Assembly: GCA_035559815.1 (NCBI GenBank)
Contig: DATMAT010000018.1
Span: 1 to 55,505, forward strand
Direction of reading: 5' to 3'
Length of the DNA: 55,505 bases
Source: Thermodesulfobacteriota bacterium
Lineage (GTDB): Bacteria > Desulfobacterota_D > UBA1144 > Nemesobacterales > CSP1-2
Within the stretch, counting starts at the first letter, position 1. Every line of letters starts with the position of its first letter. The translations under genes were made by a program, and so were the position numbers. Below the pieces are notes generated by a model. It worked only from the letters and a program-made list of their open reading frames with translations, did no database searches and was not told the DNA's origin. Shown here in pieces: positions 33,107-42,384 of this stretch.

Positions 33107-33180
33107 AAAATCGTACCACGGAGCAAAACGGTTGTATTTTTGTTTTATCTCGTCTTTGACCTCTTGATAACTATCCGAAA

Positions 33181-33627
33181 ATGGACGCTCAAAAATTTTT
33201 GATTAAACACTGGATTCGGTTAATCTTATCATCCTTATCCATGGAAAGACAGACTTTGCTCTCCGGAGTTTTATTAGTCGTTTATTGTGCATTTATATTT
33301 TATCTCTCTTCGCTATCGGGAGGATTTATATCCGGTCTTCGTCTTAACGATAAATTAGTACATCTTTTACTCTACTTGGTTCTCGGCTTGGTATTTTCAC
33401 ATTTCCTGCATAATCTCAAACCACAACAGTCCGCCGTCAAATCGGGACTGGTAACTTGCCTTTTCATAGTTCTTTACGGGCTTAGCGACGAGATTCATCA
33501 AATTTTCGTGCCCAGGAGAAACTTTAGCTTACTCGACCTTCTTGCGGACGGCGTTGGAGGTATGGCCGGGTGGTTATTATTCCTCTTCCTTGTCCAGCTT
33601 GGCCGGAATTTGGTAAATAGCAGGTGA
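33181..33627 (+). CDS. VanZ-family membrane protein
   Basis: 148 residues with four hydrophobic segments. Motifs of the VanZ family: N-D-K-L-V-H-L-L-L-Y, then G-L-S-D-E-I-H-Q-I-F-V-P-R-R-N-F-S-L-L-D-L-L-A-D in the second half, followed by a Gly-rich last helix. VanZ in enterococci lowers teicoplanin binding, but most chromosomal members are of unknown role. A second ATG at residue 21 is a possible alternative start. Convergent with the LuxR-type regulator gene (18 bases apart); diverges from the methyltransferase, with which it shares the 33107-33180 region. Confidence 0.85.
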   Translation: MDAQKFLIKHWIRLILSSLSMERQTLLSGVLLVVYCAFIFYLSSLSGGFISGLRLNDKLVHLLLYLVLGLVFSHFLHNLKPQQSAVKSGLVTCLFIVLYGLSDEIHQIFVPRRNFSLLDLLADGVGGMAGWLLFLFLVQLGRNLVNSR

Positions 33628-33645
33628 ACAATCGAAGATATTAGG

Positions 33646-34275
33646 TTAAAACTGCGGAGAGGACTTCCTTGCAAACTTTTGATTATTAGGTCTTCTTCTG
33701 TAGGCTATAAGCTGATACCTGCTTCTAAGCTCAAGCTTATCGAATATGCTGGTTAGATGCGCTTTAACCGTCTTTTCCCGGATAGAAAGTTTCCTGGCAA
33801 TCTCTTTGTTGCTCAGGCCATTGGCGACCAACTCCAGCACCTTTATCTCTCCTTTCGAGAGTAAGACCTTCTCTTTTCCTATTCCGGCGGGCTTATTTTC
33901 AGGTACTACGTGGTTTAAAAAGGCCGCTTTTAAAATGTGGATCAGCTCGGATGAATCGGTCTCTTTATTGATATGAATGACATTAAGAGAATCTAATTCC
34001 TGTCCGTCTTTAACATCAAACATTATAATCTTGGTAAGAGGACTTATGCGATTGACCCTACCTAGCAGTCTTTGATTATCCTTAGTGACGATTCTATTGT
34101 CGATAAAAAGTATGTCGACTACGGTATTTCTAATACGCTCTACCGCTAAATCCAAACTGGTGGTTTCAAATATTATTTCGATATCGCTCTGTTCCTGTAA
34201 AATTCTACGCAGGCCCTCCAGCAAAAAACCAGAATTTGAGACCAAACCTAACCTTAAAGACTTCCCGCCGTTCAT
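33646..34275 (-). CDS. LuxR-family response regulator with degenerate receiver
   Basis: 209 residues from the ATG at 34273-34275, preceded by GGGGGG seven bases upstream; a TTG 54 bases earlier is a poorer start. The receiver-like domain (1-125) keeps a candidate phospho-acceptor D59 (FIDNR) and a lysine (HINKET). It lacks the acidic pair normally found after the first strand (here L-V-S-N-S), so phosphorylation is doubtful. LuxR helix-turn-helix about 140-195 with G-L-S-N-K-E-I-A-R-K-L-S-I and T-V-K-A-H-L. No histidine kinase is nearby. Probably an orphan regulator. The unusually AT-rich upstream region may hold its promoter. Confidence 0.85.
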   Translation of the reverse strand: MNGGKSLRLGLVSNSGFLLEGLRRILQEQSDIEIIFETTSLDLAVERIRNTVVDILFIDNRIVTKDNQRLLGRVNRISPLTKIIMFDVKDGQELDSLNVIHINKETDSSELIHILKAAFLNHVVPENKPAGIGKEKVLLSKGEIKVLELVANGLSNKEIARKLSIREKTVKAHLTSIFDKLELRSRYQLIAYRRRPNNQKFARKSSPQF

Positions 34276-34329
34276 TATTACACCCCCCACATCTTCGCCG
34301 CTTACGAAACCTGAGAATTTTCTCGACAA

Positions 34330-34634
34330 GTGTAAGCCTACCTCAGCAACAACAGATAATAGTAAATATGTATATATACTATTATATATATTAAGTTTGG
34401 ACCAATTCCATCCTCGGTGAATACGGTAATCTTGGTAATGATTTTAGTATAGTTTACACATAAATGTCAAGTACAAACTTATATATATTAAAATATTACT
34501 TTTACTATAATAGTGATTTGTATTAATATACAGGCACAACTATCCCATATAATTAATAATTTCTGCATCTAACATCAAAACGACTTGATTTGAAAAGGCG
34601 GCATTAGCAGCCAGATAATCGGAAGGCTGGGAAA
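34330..34634. other. AT-rich gene-free stretch upstream of the LuxR-type regulator
   Basis: 34360-34560 is dominated by TATATA and TATTA runs (for example TATGTATATATACTATTATA), much richer in AT than the rest of the window. It separates the regulator from the broken GH15 gene. It could be the regulator promoter or a nucleoid-protein binding site. No repeat-family member is seen here, unlike most other gaps. Confidence 0.5.
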
Positions 34635-35801
34635 CTAGGCACGCCTTGACCCGGTACCGGCCGGCTCCGGGCCTATCTGCTTTTTCCCCCTTGCCATACC
34701 TAGGTAGAGCGCGCTGTTTATCAGCCCGATATGGCTGAATGCCTGTGGGAAATTCACTAGTTGCTCATGCGATTTGGTATCTATCTCTTCCGCCAGTAAT
34801 CCCAATGGGCTTACGTATTCTAAAATACTCGGCAATATCCTCTCCGCTTCTTCAACACGTCCGGAAAGGGTCAACACATTGACCAGCCAGAATGTCCAAA
34901 GCACAAAAGTGCCCTCCTCTCCGTCTAGTCCATCCTCGCCCTCATAACGATAGAGCAATCCCTTTTCACTCATCAGTCGCTTCATGGTAGCATCTATGGT
35001 GCCTTGCACGCGGGAGTCTCCGAAGGGCAGAAATTCCATCAAGGGAATCAAGAGACAGGAGGCGTCGAGCTCATCCGCATCGAAGTATTGAACGAAGCTG
35101 TTTAACTTTCGGTTAAAACCTCCTCATGCCATGGACCATCAAAAACACATTGGGAAGATTCACAATCATGTGCCCACTCCAGCCAATAATTAGTAGTCTT
35201 CTCTATATGGTCCTTACATCGCTCAGGACTCATTATTTTATTGCTCCCGTACTGGAGTATAAACCATTTGGTTTCACCCTCTTTGATAGTAAAAACACCA
35301 CTAGGTCATAGATCTCAAAGGGAAACGGTGACTGTAAGAAAAGTTTTTGATCATTCCATCTAGCTTCTATTCCGCTATCAGCCAGCCTCAGGTCGGGCAG
35401 GACACGGGCATAATCGAATCGAGGTTTAAAATCCACTTGCATTTCGACGCTTCCGCTATGGCTCGTACCACGATCCCGGAAGCATCCGAGTAAGAGCCTT
35501 CTATGACCGGCATAAAATCAGTCAGTACAACAGTTCCTGACTCACATTGGAATGTAGTTTGAAGAATATTGGTATCCTCCAGGTAGGACTGCTTAGCCTG
35601 AACGCCATGCTTCGGGCCTATCCGAAAATATCCGCCCTTCTCGGCATCCAATATAGCCGCAAATACACTCGGTGATTCCAGATGAGGAAAACAGCACCAA
35701 TCTATAGACCCATCATTTCCGACCAGGGCGCAGGTCTCCAGGTTGCCTATGACGCCATAATCCTCCAGTCGCTTGTAAACTCTATCCATCGCAAGATTCA
35801 T
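34635..35801 (-). pseudogene. Broken GH15 family glucoamylase/trehalase-like gene (two frameshifts and a large deletion)
   Basis: Three pieces on the minus strand. 35801 to about 35445: MDRVYKRLEDYGVIGN, then GSIDWCCFPHLESPSVFAAIL, the N-terminal domain of GH15 enzymes. After a frameshift near 35445: MQVDFKPRFDYARVLPD and following to about 35240. After a second shift near 35240: IEKTTNYWLEWAHDC to about 35105. The reading then jumps to VQYFDADELDASCLLIPLMEFLP and runs to 34635. Intact relatives are about 600 residues; about 200 residues of the catalytic barrel between W-x-x-x-V and the F-V-Q segment are missing. Not a working enzyme. Confidence 0.85.
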
Positions 35802-36132
35802 GATCGCTGGCGAGAATAATGGAAAAGCGGTGGTAAATCAAGAGTGGCTTTTGAAAAATTATTTACTCCACAAAGTCGATAGCAATAATAGAGATTTGGG
35901 ACTTTTTTAATAACCATTTTTTCTCCTCTTGCTTTCATTTTTCTCTCAAAGTGATAATTGCCAAGGCTAAGCGTCCTTTCTAGACTACAGGAAGTTATTT
36001 TGATATATTTTAAGGTCTTTTTCGAGCATCATGCTGTATATTCCCCGACCCGGAGTTTGTGAGAAAACGATATCTCATAAAATGGCAGAGTGTACCCGGC
36101 ACCTCAAAATACAAACCCAGGAGGGCTCATGA
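35802..36132. other. Gene-free stretch upstream of pgk
   Basis: No coding region and no recognisable member of the repeat families. Contains TTTTTTAATAACC and TTTTTTCTCCTC runs. Before pgk is TTGTGA, 15 bases, TAAAAT (about 36057-36083), a weak promoter candidate with short spacing. The region presumably holds the pgk promoter. Confidence 0.4.
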
Positions 36133-37332
36133 ATGAAGATAGCTATCTCCGATATGCCTGATGATTTTTACAAAGGCAAAAGGGTATTTGTGCGGGTTGA
36201 TTTTAACGTCCCCATAGAAAAAGGTAGGTTGAGAGAAGATTACCGAATCAGAAGGTCGATTCGAACAATAGAGTATTTAGCCAATAGAGGAGCGGCGGTC
36301 ATACTCGCCTCCCATCTGGGGAGACCGAAGGGGAAAGTAGTCCCCGATTTGTCTCTAAAACCGGTTGCGGAGAGGCTTTCCAAGGTGCTCAGGGTCAAGG
36401 GTGTGAAGTTTGTCAACGACTGTGTGGGCAAAAAGGTCAAAGAGAAGGTTGAGGAGCTTTTAGGAGGGGAAGTCTTGCTACTAGAAAACCTGCGGTTTCA
36501 TAAAGAGGAGGAAACAAACGATAACGACTTTAGTAAAGAGCTCGCCTCGCTGGCCGACATATATGTTAACGATGCCTTCAGCACCTCGCACCGAAAGCAC
36601 GCTTCCACTTACGGAATAGCTCCCTTTTTCAAAGAGAGATTGGCCGGGTTTTTAGTTCAAAACGAAATCGAGGTCTTGGGTAAGCTAAGGGATAATCCGG
36701 ATAGACCCTTCACCGTAGTGGTAGGCGGGGCTAAGATCAAAGACAAAATAGGCGCCCTTAAAAATCTTATAAGCAAGGCAGACCGAGTGCTCATAGGCGG
36801 AGCGGTTGCATATACGTTCCTTTCTTCCAAAGGTATCTCTGTCGGGGAATCGTTGATAGAGGAGGATTTCCTGGACTGGGCTCAAGAAGTTTTGACAAAG
36901 AGCGAAGAAAAGATTTTCCTGCCGGAAGACCATGTGGTTGCGCCGAGCATGGAGAAAAGGGCCAAGGCAAAGTTGGTTCAAGGAGAGATCCCCCGTGGAT
37001 TCATGGGGTTTGATATAGGCCAGAAAACCGCACTCAGGTACACACACGAGATAATGAAAGGACAAGGGACCGTATTTTGGAACGGCCCGATGGGGGCTTT
37101 CGAGATAGACGAATTTTCCCATGGGACTATTGACGTAGCCAGGGCGCTTTCTCTTGCCTATTGGAGAGGGGCGCGCACTGTAGTAGGAGGTGGAGATACA
37201 GCCGCAGCTCTGAGGAAAGCCGAGGTTCTGGAAACGGAAGTTGATTATGTCTCCACCGGCGGAGGCGCTTCTCTGGAATTTCTCGGAGGGAACGAACTGC
37301 CTGGAATTTCGATTCTTAATGACAGAAAGTAA
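36133..37332 (+). CDS. pgk: Phosphoglycerate kinase
   Basis: 399 residues, normal length. Motifs: V-F-V-R-V-D-F-N-V-P-I, A-S-H-L-G-R-P-K-G-K, L-L-E-N-L-R-F-H-K-E-E-E, N-D-A-F-S-T-S-H-R-K-H-A-S, the hinge V-V-G-G-A-K-I-K-D-K, nucleotide site V-F-W-N-G-P-M-G-A-F-E, and G-G-G-D-T-A-A-A. Transfers phosphate between 1,3-bisphosphoglycerate and ADP in glycolysis or, in reverse, gluconeogenesis. AGGAGGG lies before ATG 36133; an out-of-frame ATG four bases earlier is not used. Unusually, neither gap nor tpiA flanks it. Confidence 0.96.
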   Translation: MKIAISDMPDDFYKGKRVFVRVDFNVPIEKGRLREDYRIRRSIRTIEYLANRGAAVILASHLGRPKGKVVPDLSLKPVAERLSKVLRVKGVKFVNDCVGKKVKEKVEELLGGEVLLLENLRFHKEEETNDNDFSKELASLADIYVNDAFSTSHRKHASTYGIAPFFKERLAGFLVQNEIEVLGKLRDNPDRPFTVVVGGAKIKDKIGALKNLISKADRVLIGGAVAYTFLSSKGISVGESLIEEDFLDWAQEVLTKSEEKIFLPEDHVVAPSMEKRAKAKLVQGEIPRGFMGFDIGQKTALRYTHEIMKGQGTVFWNGPMGAFEIDEFSHGTIDVARALSLAYWRGARTVVGGGDTAAALRKAEVLETEVDYVSTGGGASLEFLGGNELPGISILNDRK

Positions 37333-38502
37333 ATATTCTTAGTTTGAGAATTACAACATCGTAACAATTCATTCCCTTGAGAAAATTTCCCAAGGTGAAA
37401 TTAACTCGCTAAGCTCATGACTGTTAATCCTGCAGAAGCAGGGATCAACTAACTTGTCATTCCCACGAAAGTGGGAATCCACCCATCCGTCATTCCCACG
37501 AAAGCGGGAATCCAGTTTCTAATTATAGATACCCGATTAAGCTTGTGACCCATAACTCATTTACTGAAGTGTCCAGTACATGCGCTTTGAAAATGTAAGG
37601 AACGCAGATCCTTCGTAAGGCTCAGGACAGATCTGCGTTCCCTACACGAATGTGCGTATTAGCAATGTCGTTACAGTTTGTTCAACATGAATACAACTCA
37701 AGATTGCATTACTGTAGAGACGACAATTGGTTGCCTGGGTACCCTTCGACTTCCTCACTACTCAGGATGAGCGGCATGTTAAAAGGGCTCAGTACGAACG
37801 GCAATAAGACCCACTAACAGTAGTCTCCCCGTCAAGGGGAAAGGGTAACACACCCCGTCACAACGTGACACCCCTCTCAAGAGGGGATTTATTACACTCA
37901 GGATGAACGGGGCTTTAAAGTTGAGCATGAGGTAGTGTAATATGTTTGTAAGGTAGCTGAAAGATGGAAAGTCGCTCCGACCATCTGCATATGCTTCATA
38001 GAAGCCTTTGCTATGAGGGGGGGGTGGGCGTCCCTCCAGCTACCTTAACTTCGGCAACAATATACATTGGATCGCTTTTGAGATTTTTTCATAAAAGCCT
38101 TCCTCCTTTCAAATCATCTCAATGTTCCCCTAAGACTAGCCTAACTTGTCATCCTGTTCAGAATCCGAAGGATCCATATTTCTTTAGATTCTTCACTGGA
38201 GCTTGTCCAGCGAAGCCCAAGGGGGCTCCAGAATGACAGGGTCAAAAATTACTTCTAGATACAACTCATGCCGACATTGCCTGAAATCTCAAATTCTGAT
38301 TATTACACTTTTTTTTCTACTATCAGATTTACTTCTTTAACTTGTACGAATACACAATTTACGCTTTAATGCAGAGGGAACCTTCTAGTTTCCTCAATCC
38401 ACAAAAACGTAAGGAACGCATATATGCGTTCCCTACAGCCATGATTGTATTAGCAATGTCATCACAGACTGGGTAGCGTCGGGGTTTTAAGACCTCCGCT
38501 AA
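37333..38502. repeat. 1.17-kb gene-free nest of at least six palindromic repeats
   Basis: In order: two tandem TTCCCAC-GAAA-GTGGGAA-type copies (37458-37515), GGAACGCAGATC...GATCTGCGTTCC (37597-37647), CCTTCGAC...CTCAGGATGAGCGGC (37742-37801), the ACACACCCCGT...AGAGGGGATTT element (37845-37890), a GTCATCCTG...CAGAATGACAGGG composite (38138-38240), and a 20-bp palindrome GGAACGCATATATGCGTTCC (38413-38432). A 90-codon frame at 37964-38236 crosses these and is not supported. This is the densest repeat cluster in the window, between pgk and the restriction-modification gene. Confidence 0.7.
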
Positions 38503-41500
38503 TCAACCAAGAATCTCCTTAACCAGCCTATCAATCTCTTTTAATTCATCACTCAACGTCTTCCTTACCATACCCCGCAATCTACCGATGCTTTTGATAT
38601 TGCCTGCGCCTCCACTTGCCAGCCATCGCTCTACTTTCACCGTGCATTCCTTACCTAATTCCGCTAGACAACGATGAATGGGATTATCCGCTTTGAATTG
38701 TGGAATAGAAAGTTCAAGAACCTTTTTGTGTATATCACGTTCCCCGAATAAGCCACGACTTTGCATCGGCTTTATCATCTTGTCAATTGCAGGCGAATTA
38801 AAGACCGAGACTAAAAAGAAAACCTCCTCGTTATTACTCAACTCATAAAAGTAAGTCTTGTGGTCAACTATAAACCTCTTCATTGAAATGACCTGACCTG
38901 CGATTCCAAACTCAATTTGCTCGTTTTTCACCACAGCGGCAGTCAAATTTGTACCAGAGGTATTGTAAATGACCCGATACTTTGCTTGCGAATTTTGGTG
39001 AGTCAAACCATGAACACGATCAAGTCTTTCATAAATGCTCATTTGTTCGGCTTTAGCTCCACGACGCTTTGTCCATTCTGCTTCCGCTTTCTCAAGCCAC
39101 TTCTCTAGCCCATAAAGTCCGTCTTTGTGTGCTTTTTGCTTATCAATCAACTCGTAGTGATTATCCTCAGGCCTAATTGGCAGCACTACCAGGCGATAGT
39201 CGAGGTGTCCAAACGGAAGCAGGTCTGTCGAAAGAAGCGTAGCATAGAGAAATTCGCTTTCTACATTTCCTTCCAGCCTGACATCATGATAGGGCCTCTT
39301 GGCCATCTCTATCGCCCTTGGGTCGGTTTCCAATGGCGGCCTGGACGTATCAAAACCAAGAGGAGAAGGCTTTATTTGAACAAACCAGAACGAACGAGGA
39401 ACGATCGTAGCCCCCTGCTTAAAATGTCTGGCATAGAAGCTTCCTTCATAAGAGGCTTTTCCTTTCTCCGTCCCCCAATAAGAACGTTTGCCTCTAGTGT
39501 TCAAGAAAAATTCAGCCTTGTCTAAGGTTAGCTCCTCTTCCGCTTCCTTGAGTGAAGCGTTTTTTCGTTTCAGCTTACCTCTAATAATTTGACCTAGAAT
39601 GGGATATCCAATTTGTAATTCCCTGTCGCACTTGTCGGCAAACAACACACAACAGGGCACGTTAAATAATGGAGTGATGTTTTCGCAATCCCATACCTCA
39701 CGCCAGACGAGATTCTGCTTCACATCCTCGCTCAGTACAAAAGTTCTCTGGCGAAGTCCGCCGTGCTGGTCGGCGCTGAATAAACTTCTAGGCAGAACAA
39801 AGGCTATACTACCGCCGGACTTGAGATATAGGTCTGCCGCACGTACCAGAAAAAGGGTTGCAATCTCCATGTGGGTAATGAGTTCACCGCGTCCCTTTAG
39901 CAGATTATAACGTCCTGTAATGTGACCCTTTAGAAACTCCTGATACTGCGGCTCTCTAATGCTGTTAAAAACAATCCAGGGCGGATTGCCGACTATGAAG
40001 TCAAACTGTTTCTTGAAGAATAGAGGCTTGAATATGTTTTTCAAGATAAATGCCCAAATGGTATCCCGGTCACTATCAATGAATTTCTTCAGAGTTTCTG
40101 TGACGGCGAAGAGAGCTTCGAGGAGCGCTTGATTTTTAATCATGGGAAACTGCTGGGCAATCAGAAAGTTATAAAAAGATTGTTTGTCGATTGATTTTCC
40201 CTTGTTGTGCCTGGCAAAATCCTTACAGAGTTCAATTGCCCGGTCGTAGACATTGAGATCGTCTAGTAACACCTCCGGTAAAAGGACTTCACTTCCGTCT
40301 AGCTCCACAGCATAGCTGGCCAATCCCCAAAGAGTGGTCTGAGTCTTGAGTTCAGGCAGTCGGATTGTGTTTGTCAGATAAACCGGAATGGAAACTATAC
40401 CCTTTCTGCTCTTGAGTAAATCTCCCAGGGCTAGAATGTAGTTTGTCTTTGCCACAATTACAGCAAGCGGATGCACATCAGCGCCGTACACCGAACTGAG
40501 GATATGCCGCAAGCTCTGAGAAGTGTTTCCTAGTCTCGATCTCTTCTCCCTAATGGCCAGATAAAGAAAAGTACCGGAGCCGCAGGCGGGGTCGAGCAAA
40601 GCGCCATCGGGTCTTTCATCCAATAACTTCTTAACCATGCGATGCGCAAGCCAATCCGGCGTGTAGAATTCGCCCAGGTCCTGGCGTGTCTCGGGATCAA
40701 CAAGTTCCTGATAAAGAGACTTGAGCACGTCTTCCGATAGCTCGCGCAGGTTATAATTTTGCAAAAGGCTGAATAGCCAGCGCACTACTTCGACTCCCGT
40801 TTTAACCGCTTGGGCGCGAGACAGCCACGAGAAAAAATCCTCTTCTATAAAATTCTCGATCCCCTGTCTCTTGAACAGTTCTCCTTCCAGCATCTGGGCA
40901 ATTTGAACGTCGTCAGGAAGGGTCGTATTCTCGCTTATTCTCATCCAGGACATGAGCTTTGCCAGCGTAGCCAGATAGGTGTGACGGACAAACAGCTCAT
41001 CCCCGGCAACATCGCTTCCGTACACAATACGGAGATATTTCTCCCAGCTATCGTATATAACCTGAAAACCGCTCTGGTTTTTAACTTTCTCCCACAGATT
41101 AAGGAGCGCACCATTTGTAGTTTGAAAGGCGTGGCTTTTGGTGCCGAAATCACGCACTATTGTCTCGCTCGTCGGAGACATGATTATCTTGCGCAGGAAA
41201 TAGCGGTCAAGCCAGTAAAAAACCTCTTCCGGTTTTAATCTTGTCCAGTCTGCCTCTTCAAGTACATGGAGCTTTATATCATCGGGTGATAAATCTTGTT
41301 TATCTGGATTGACCGGTTCCGGCGAATAAGTTACGAAGCGGACCCCGTCTGTAGCTATAGACAGGAAAGGCGTCCTGTTATCTGCCTTTTCCAGAGACCA
41401 AAGTATAGCGATATAACGGCGTAACTGTTCTTCTGCCTCAGGAAGCTTCTTGGGGATGATGGATTCGAACTCTATAATTACATTACCAAAGAGGTTATCC

Positions 41501-41754
41501 GCTTCCCCCTTCAGAATGCGGTCCTTTTGTTTTACTTTTAAAAACCTCTCTATACCGGTGCTGTAGTTTTCTATGAAGTTAGGCTCGATATCCAGAAGTT
41601 GCTGAAGAAGCGCCGTAAAGCGGTGTGAGCGGGCCGATTCTTTGTTTAAGGTCTCTACATCATGTAAATATCTGGTTATTGTTTCATCCCAATTCGTCTT
41701 ACGTATCTCTGGAATGCGGGTAGCCTTTTCGATGAGTTTTGTTTTTTTTGCCAT
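38503..41754 (-). CDS. Type IIG-like restriction-modification protein (nuclease plus N6-adenine methylase plus target recognition)
   Basis: 1083 residues from the ATG at 41752-41754, five bases after the upstream stop; an ATG at 41799 would overlap that gene by 40 bases. The N-terminal PD-(D/E)XK-like site has D86 and V-I-I-E-F-E (E95, E97); the usual final lysine is glutamate, as in some active relatives. Helical connector 200-355, then the methylase: G-E-F-Y-T-P-D-W, motif I DPACGSGTF (388-396), motif IV G-N-P-P-W (589-593). The C-terminal 400 residues resemble target-recognition domains of Eco57I-type enzymes. Such enzymes cut DNA at unmethylated sites and modify their own. Upstream are a RadC-domain fragment and a nucleotidyltransferase on the same strand. 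Confidence 0.85.
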   Translation of the reverse strand: MAKKTKLIEKATRIPEIRKTNWDETITRYLHDVETLNKESARSHRFTALLQQLLDIEPNFIENYSTGIERFLKVKQKDRILKGEADNLFGNVIIEFESIIPKKLPEAEEQLRRYIAILWSLEKADNRTPFLSIATDGVRFVTYSPEPVNPDKQDLSPDDIKLHVLEEADWTRLKPEEVFYWLDRYFLRKIIMSPTSETIVRDFGTKSHAFQTTNGALLNLWEKVKNQSGFQVIYDSWEKYLRIVYGSDVAGDELFVRHTYLATLAKLMSWMRISENTTLPDDVQIAQMLEGELFKRQGIENFIEEDFFSWLSRAQAVKTGVEVVRWLFSLLQNYNLRELSEDVLKSLYQELVDPETRQDLGEFYTPDWLAHRMVKKLLDERPDGALLDPACGSGTFLYLAIREKRSRLGNTSQSLRHILSSVYGADVHPLAVIVAKTNYILALGDLLKSRKGIVSIPVYLTNTIRLPELKTQTTLWGLASYAVELDGSEVLLPEVLLDDLNVYDRAIELCKDFARHNKGKSIDKQSFYNFLIAQQFPMIKNQALLEALFAVTETLKKFIDSDRDTIWAFILKNIFKPLFFKKQFDFIVGNPPWIVFNSIREPQYQEFLKGHITGRYNLLKGRGELITHMEIATLFLVRAADLYLKSGGSIAFVLPRSLFSADQHGGLRQRTFVLSEDVKQNLVWREVWDCENITPLFNVPCCVLFADKCDRELQIGYPILGQIIRGKLKRKNASLKEAEEELTLDKAEFFLNTRGKRSYWGTEKGKASYEGSFYARHFKQGATIVPRSFWFVQIKPSPLGFDTSRPPLETDPRAIEMAKRPYHDVRLEGNVESEFLYATLLSTDLLPFGHLDYRLVVLPIRPEDNHYELIDKQKAHKDGLYGLEKWLEKAEAEWTKRRGAKAEQMSIYERLDRVHGLTHQNSQAKYRVIYNTSGTNLTAAVVKNEQIEFGIAGQVISMKRFIVDHKTYFYELSNNEEVFFLVSVFNSPAIDKMIKPMQSRGLFGERDIHKKVLELSIPQFKADNPIHRCLAELGKECTVKVERWLASGGAGNIKSIGRLRGMVRKTLSDELKEIDRLVKEILG

Positions 41755-41758
41755 TAAT

Positions 41759-42043
41759 TTAGACCCTGTTTCGTTCCATGATGCGTCTTGCCAATTCAAA
41801 CGCTGCAGCTATTCGAATTATTTTTACATCGGAAAGACCCTTTATTTTGAGTAGTTCCTCAAGAGGCTGATTAGCCAGTCCTTCCAATGAGCCGAACCTT
41901 TGTATTATTTCACTGGCGATTTTCTCGGCAGGTTTTCCTTTTATTCCCACAGAGATTAGAATGGCCAGAAGCTCCTGGTCGGTGAGTTTCTCAGCTCCTT
42001 CTTCTCTCAGTTTTCCGCCAGGATGCTTCCATTTGGGTATCAA
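41759..42043 (-). CDS. RadC/UPF0758 N-terminal helix-hairpin-helix domain protein (no JAB domain)
   Basis: 94 residues. The N-terminal part of RadC-family proteins is clear: G-G-K-L-R-E-E-G-A-E-K-L-T-D-Q-E-L-L-A-I-L, then I-K-G-K-P-A, and the helix-hairpin-helix L-L-K-I-K-G-L-S-D-V-K-I. Full RadC has about 220 residues and ends in a JAB metallopeptidase-like domain, absent here. The protein ends normally and the next gene starts at once, so this is a standalone domain. TTG start at 42041-42043 with AGGAG eight bases before. Tight coupling to the type IIG gene suggests a shared function, perhaps DNA contact for that enzyme (inference). Confidence 0.8.
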   Translation of the reverse strand: MIPKWKHPGGKLREEGAEKLTDQELLAILISVGIKGKPAEKIASEIIQRFGSLEGLANQPLEELLKIKGLSDVKIIRIAAAFELARRIMERNRV

Positions 42044-42067
42044 TTGATTTGCTCCTATGGTGCATAT

Positions 42068-42384
42068 TCAATGTGCGATTTCAATATACTCAACCTCTTT
42101 CATAATGTAAGGCTTTAGGTATGGACTAAGCGACTCTGCCGTTACCAGTTCTACTTTCTTTTGAAAAATTTCTTCGAGGAAAAAGCTAGATTAATAAAAT
42201 TGTCAAAATTCTTTTTGCCTAGAGAAAATTCAACTAAGATATCTATATCACTATTTTCATCCTGGTCTCCTCTCTCATAGGAGCCAAAAAGACCCAACCT
42301 TTTTACGCCTAACTTGCTAACCTTATCTTTATTCTCTTCAATAAGCCTTAAAATTATTTCCTTGGTTTCAATTTTTGTATTCAT
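42068..42384 (-). pseudogene. MNT-type minimal nucleotidyltransferase with one-base frameshift
   Basis: Starts MNTKIETKEIILRL and holds the nucleotidyltransferase core G-L-F-G-S-Y-E-R-G-D-x-x-x-N-S-D-I-D-I-L-V. At about 42174, in a run of five T (plus-strand A), the frame is lost and a stop follows (42151). Adding one T restores F-F-L-E-E-I-F-Q-K-K-V-E-L-V-T and the family-like ending L-K-P-Y-I-M-K-E-V-E-Y-I to a TGA at 42068-42070. Intact length would be about 105 residues. In MNT/HEPN pairs this protein is the antitoxin that modifies a HEPN toxin; no HEPN gene is adjacent. It stands first in the row before the RadC-like and type IIG genes. Mutation or sequencing error cannot be separated. 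Confidence 0.75.

Noticed and set aside
37458-37515. Two tandem 24-base repeats as a mini-CRISPR
   Set aside because: Each copy is itself a hairpin of the GTCATTCCC family and the unit occurs singly elsewhere; two copies with a 9-base gap do not make an array and no cas gene is present.
37964-38236. 90-codon frame in the repeat nest
   Set aside because: Crosses several palindromic repeats; no ribosome site and no recognisable protein pattern.
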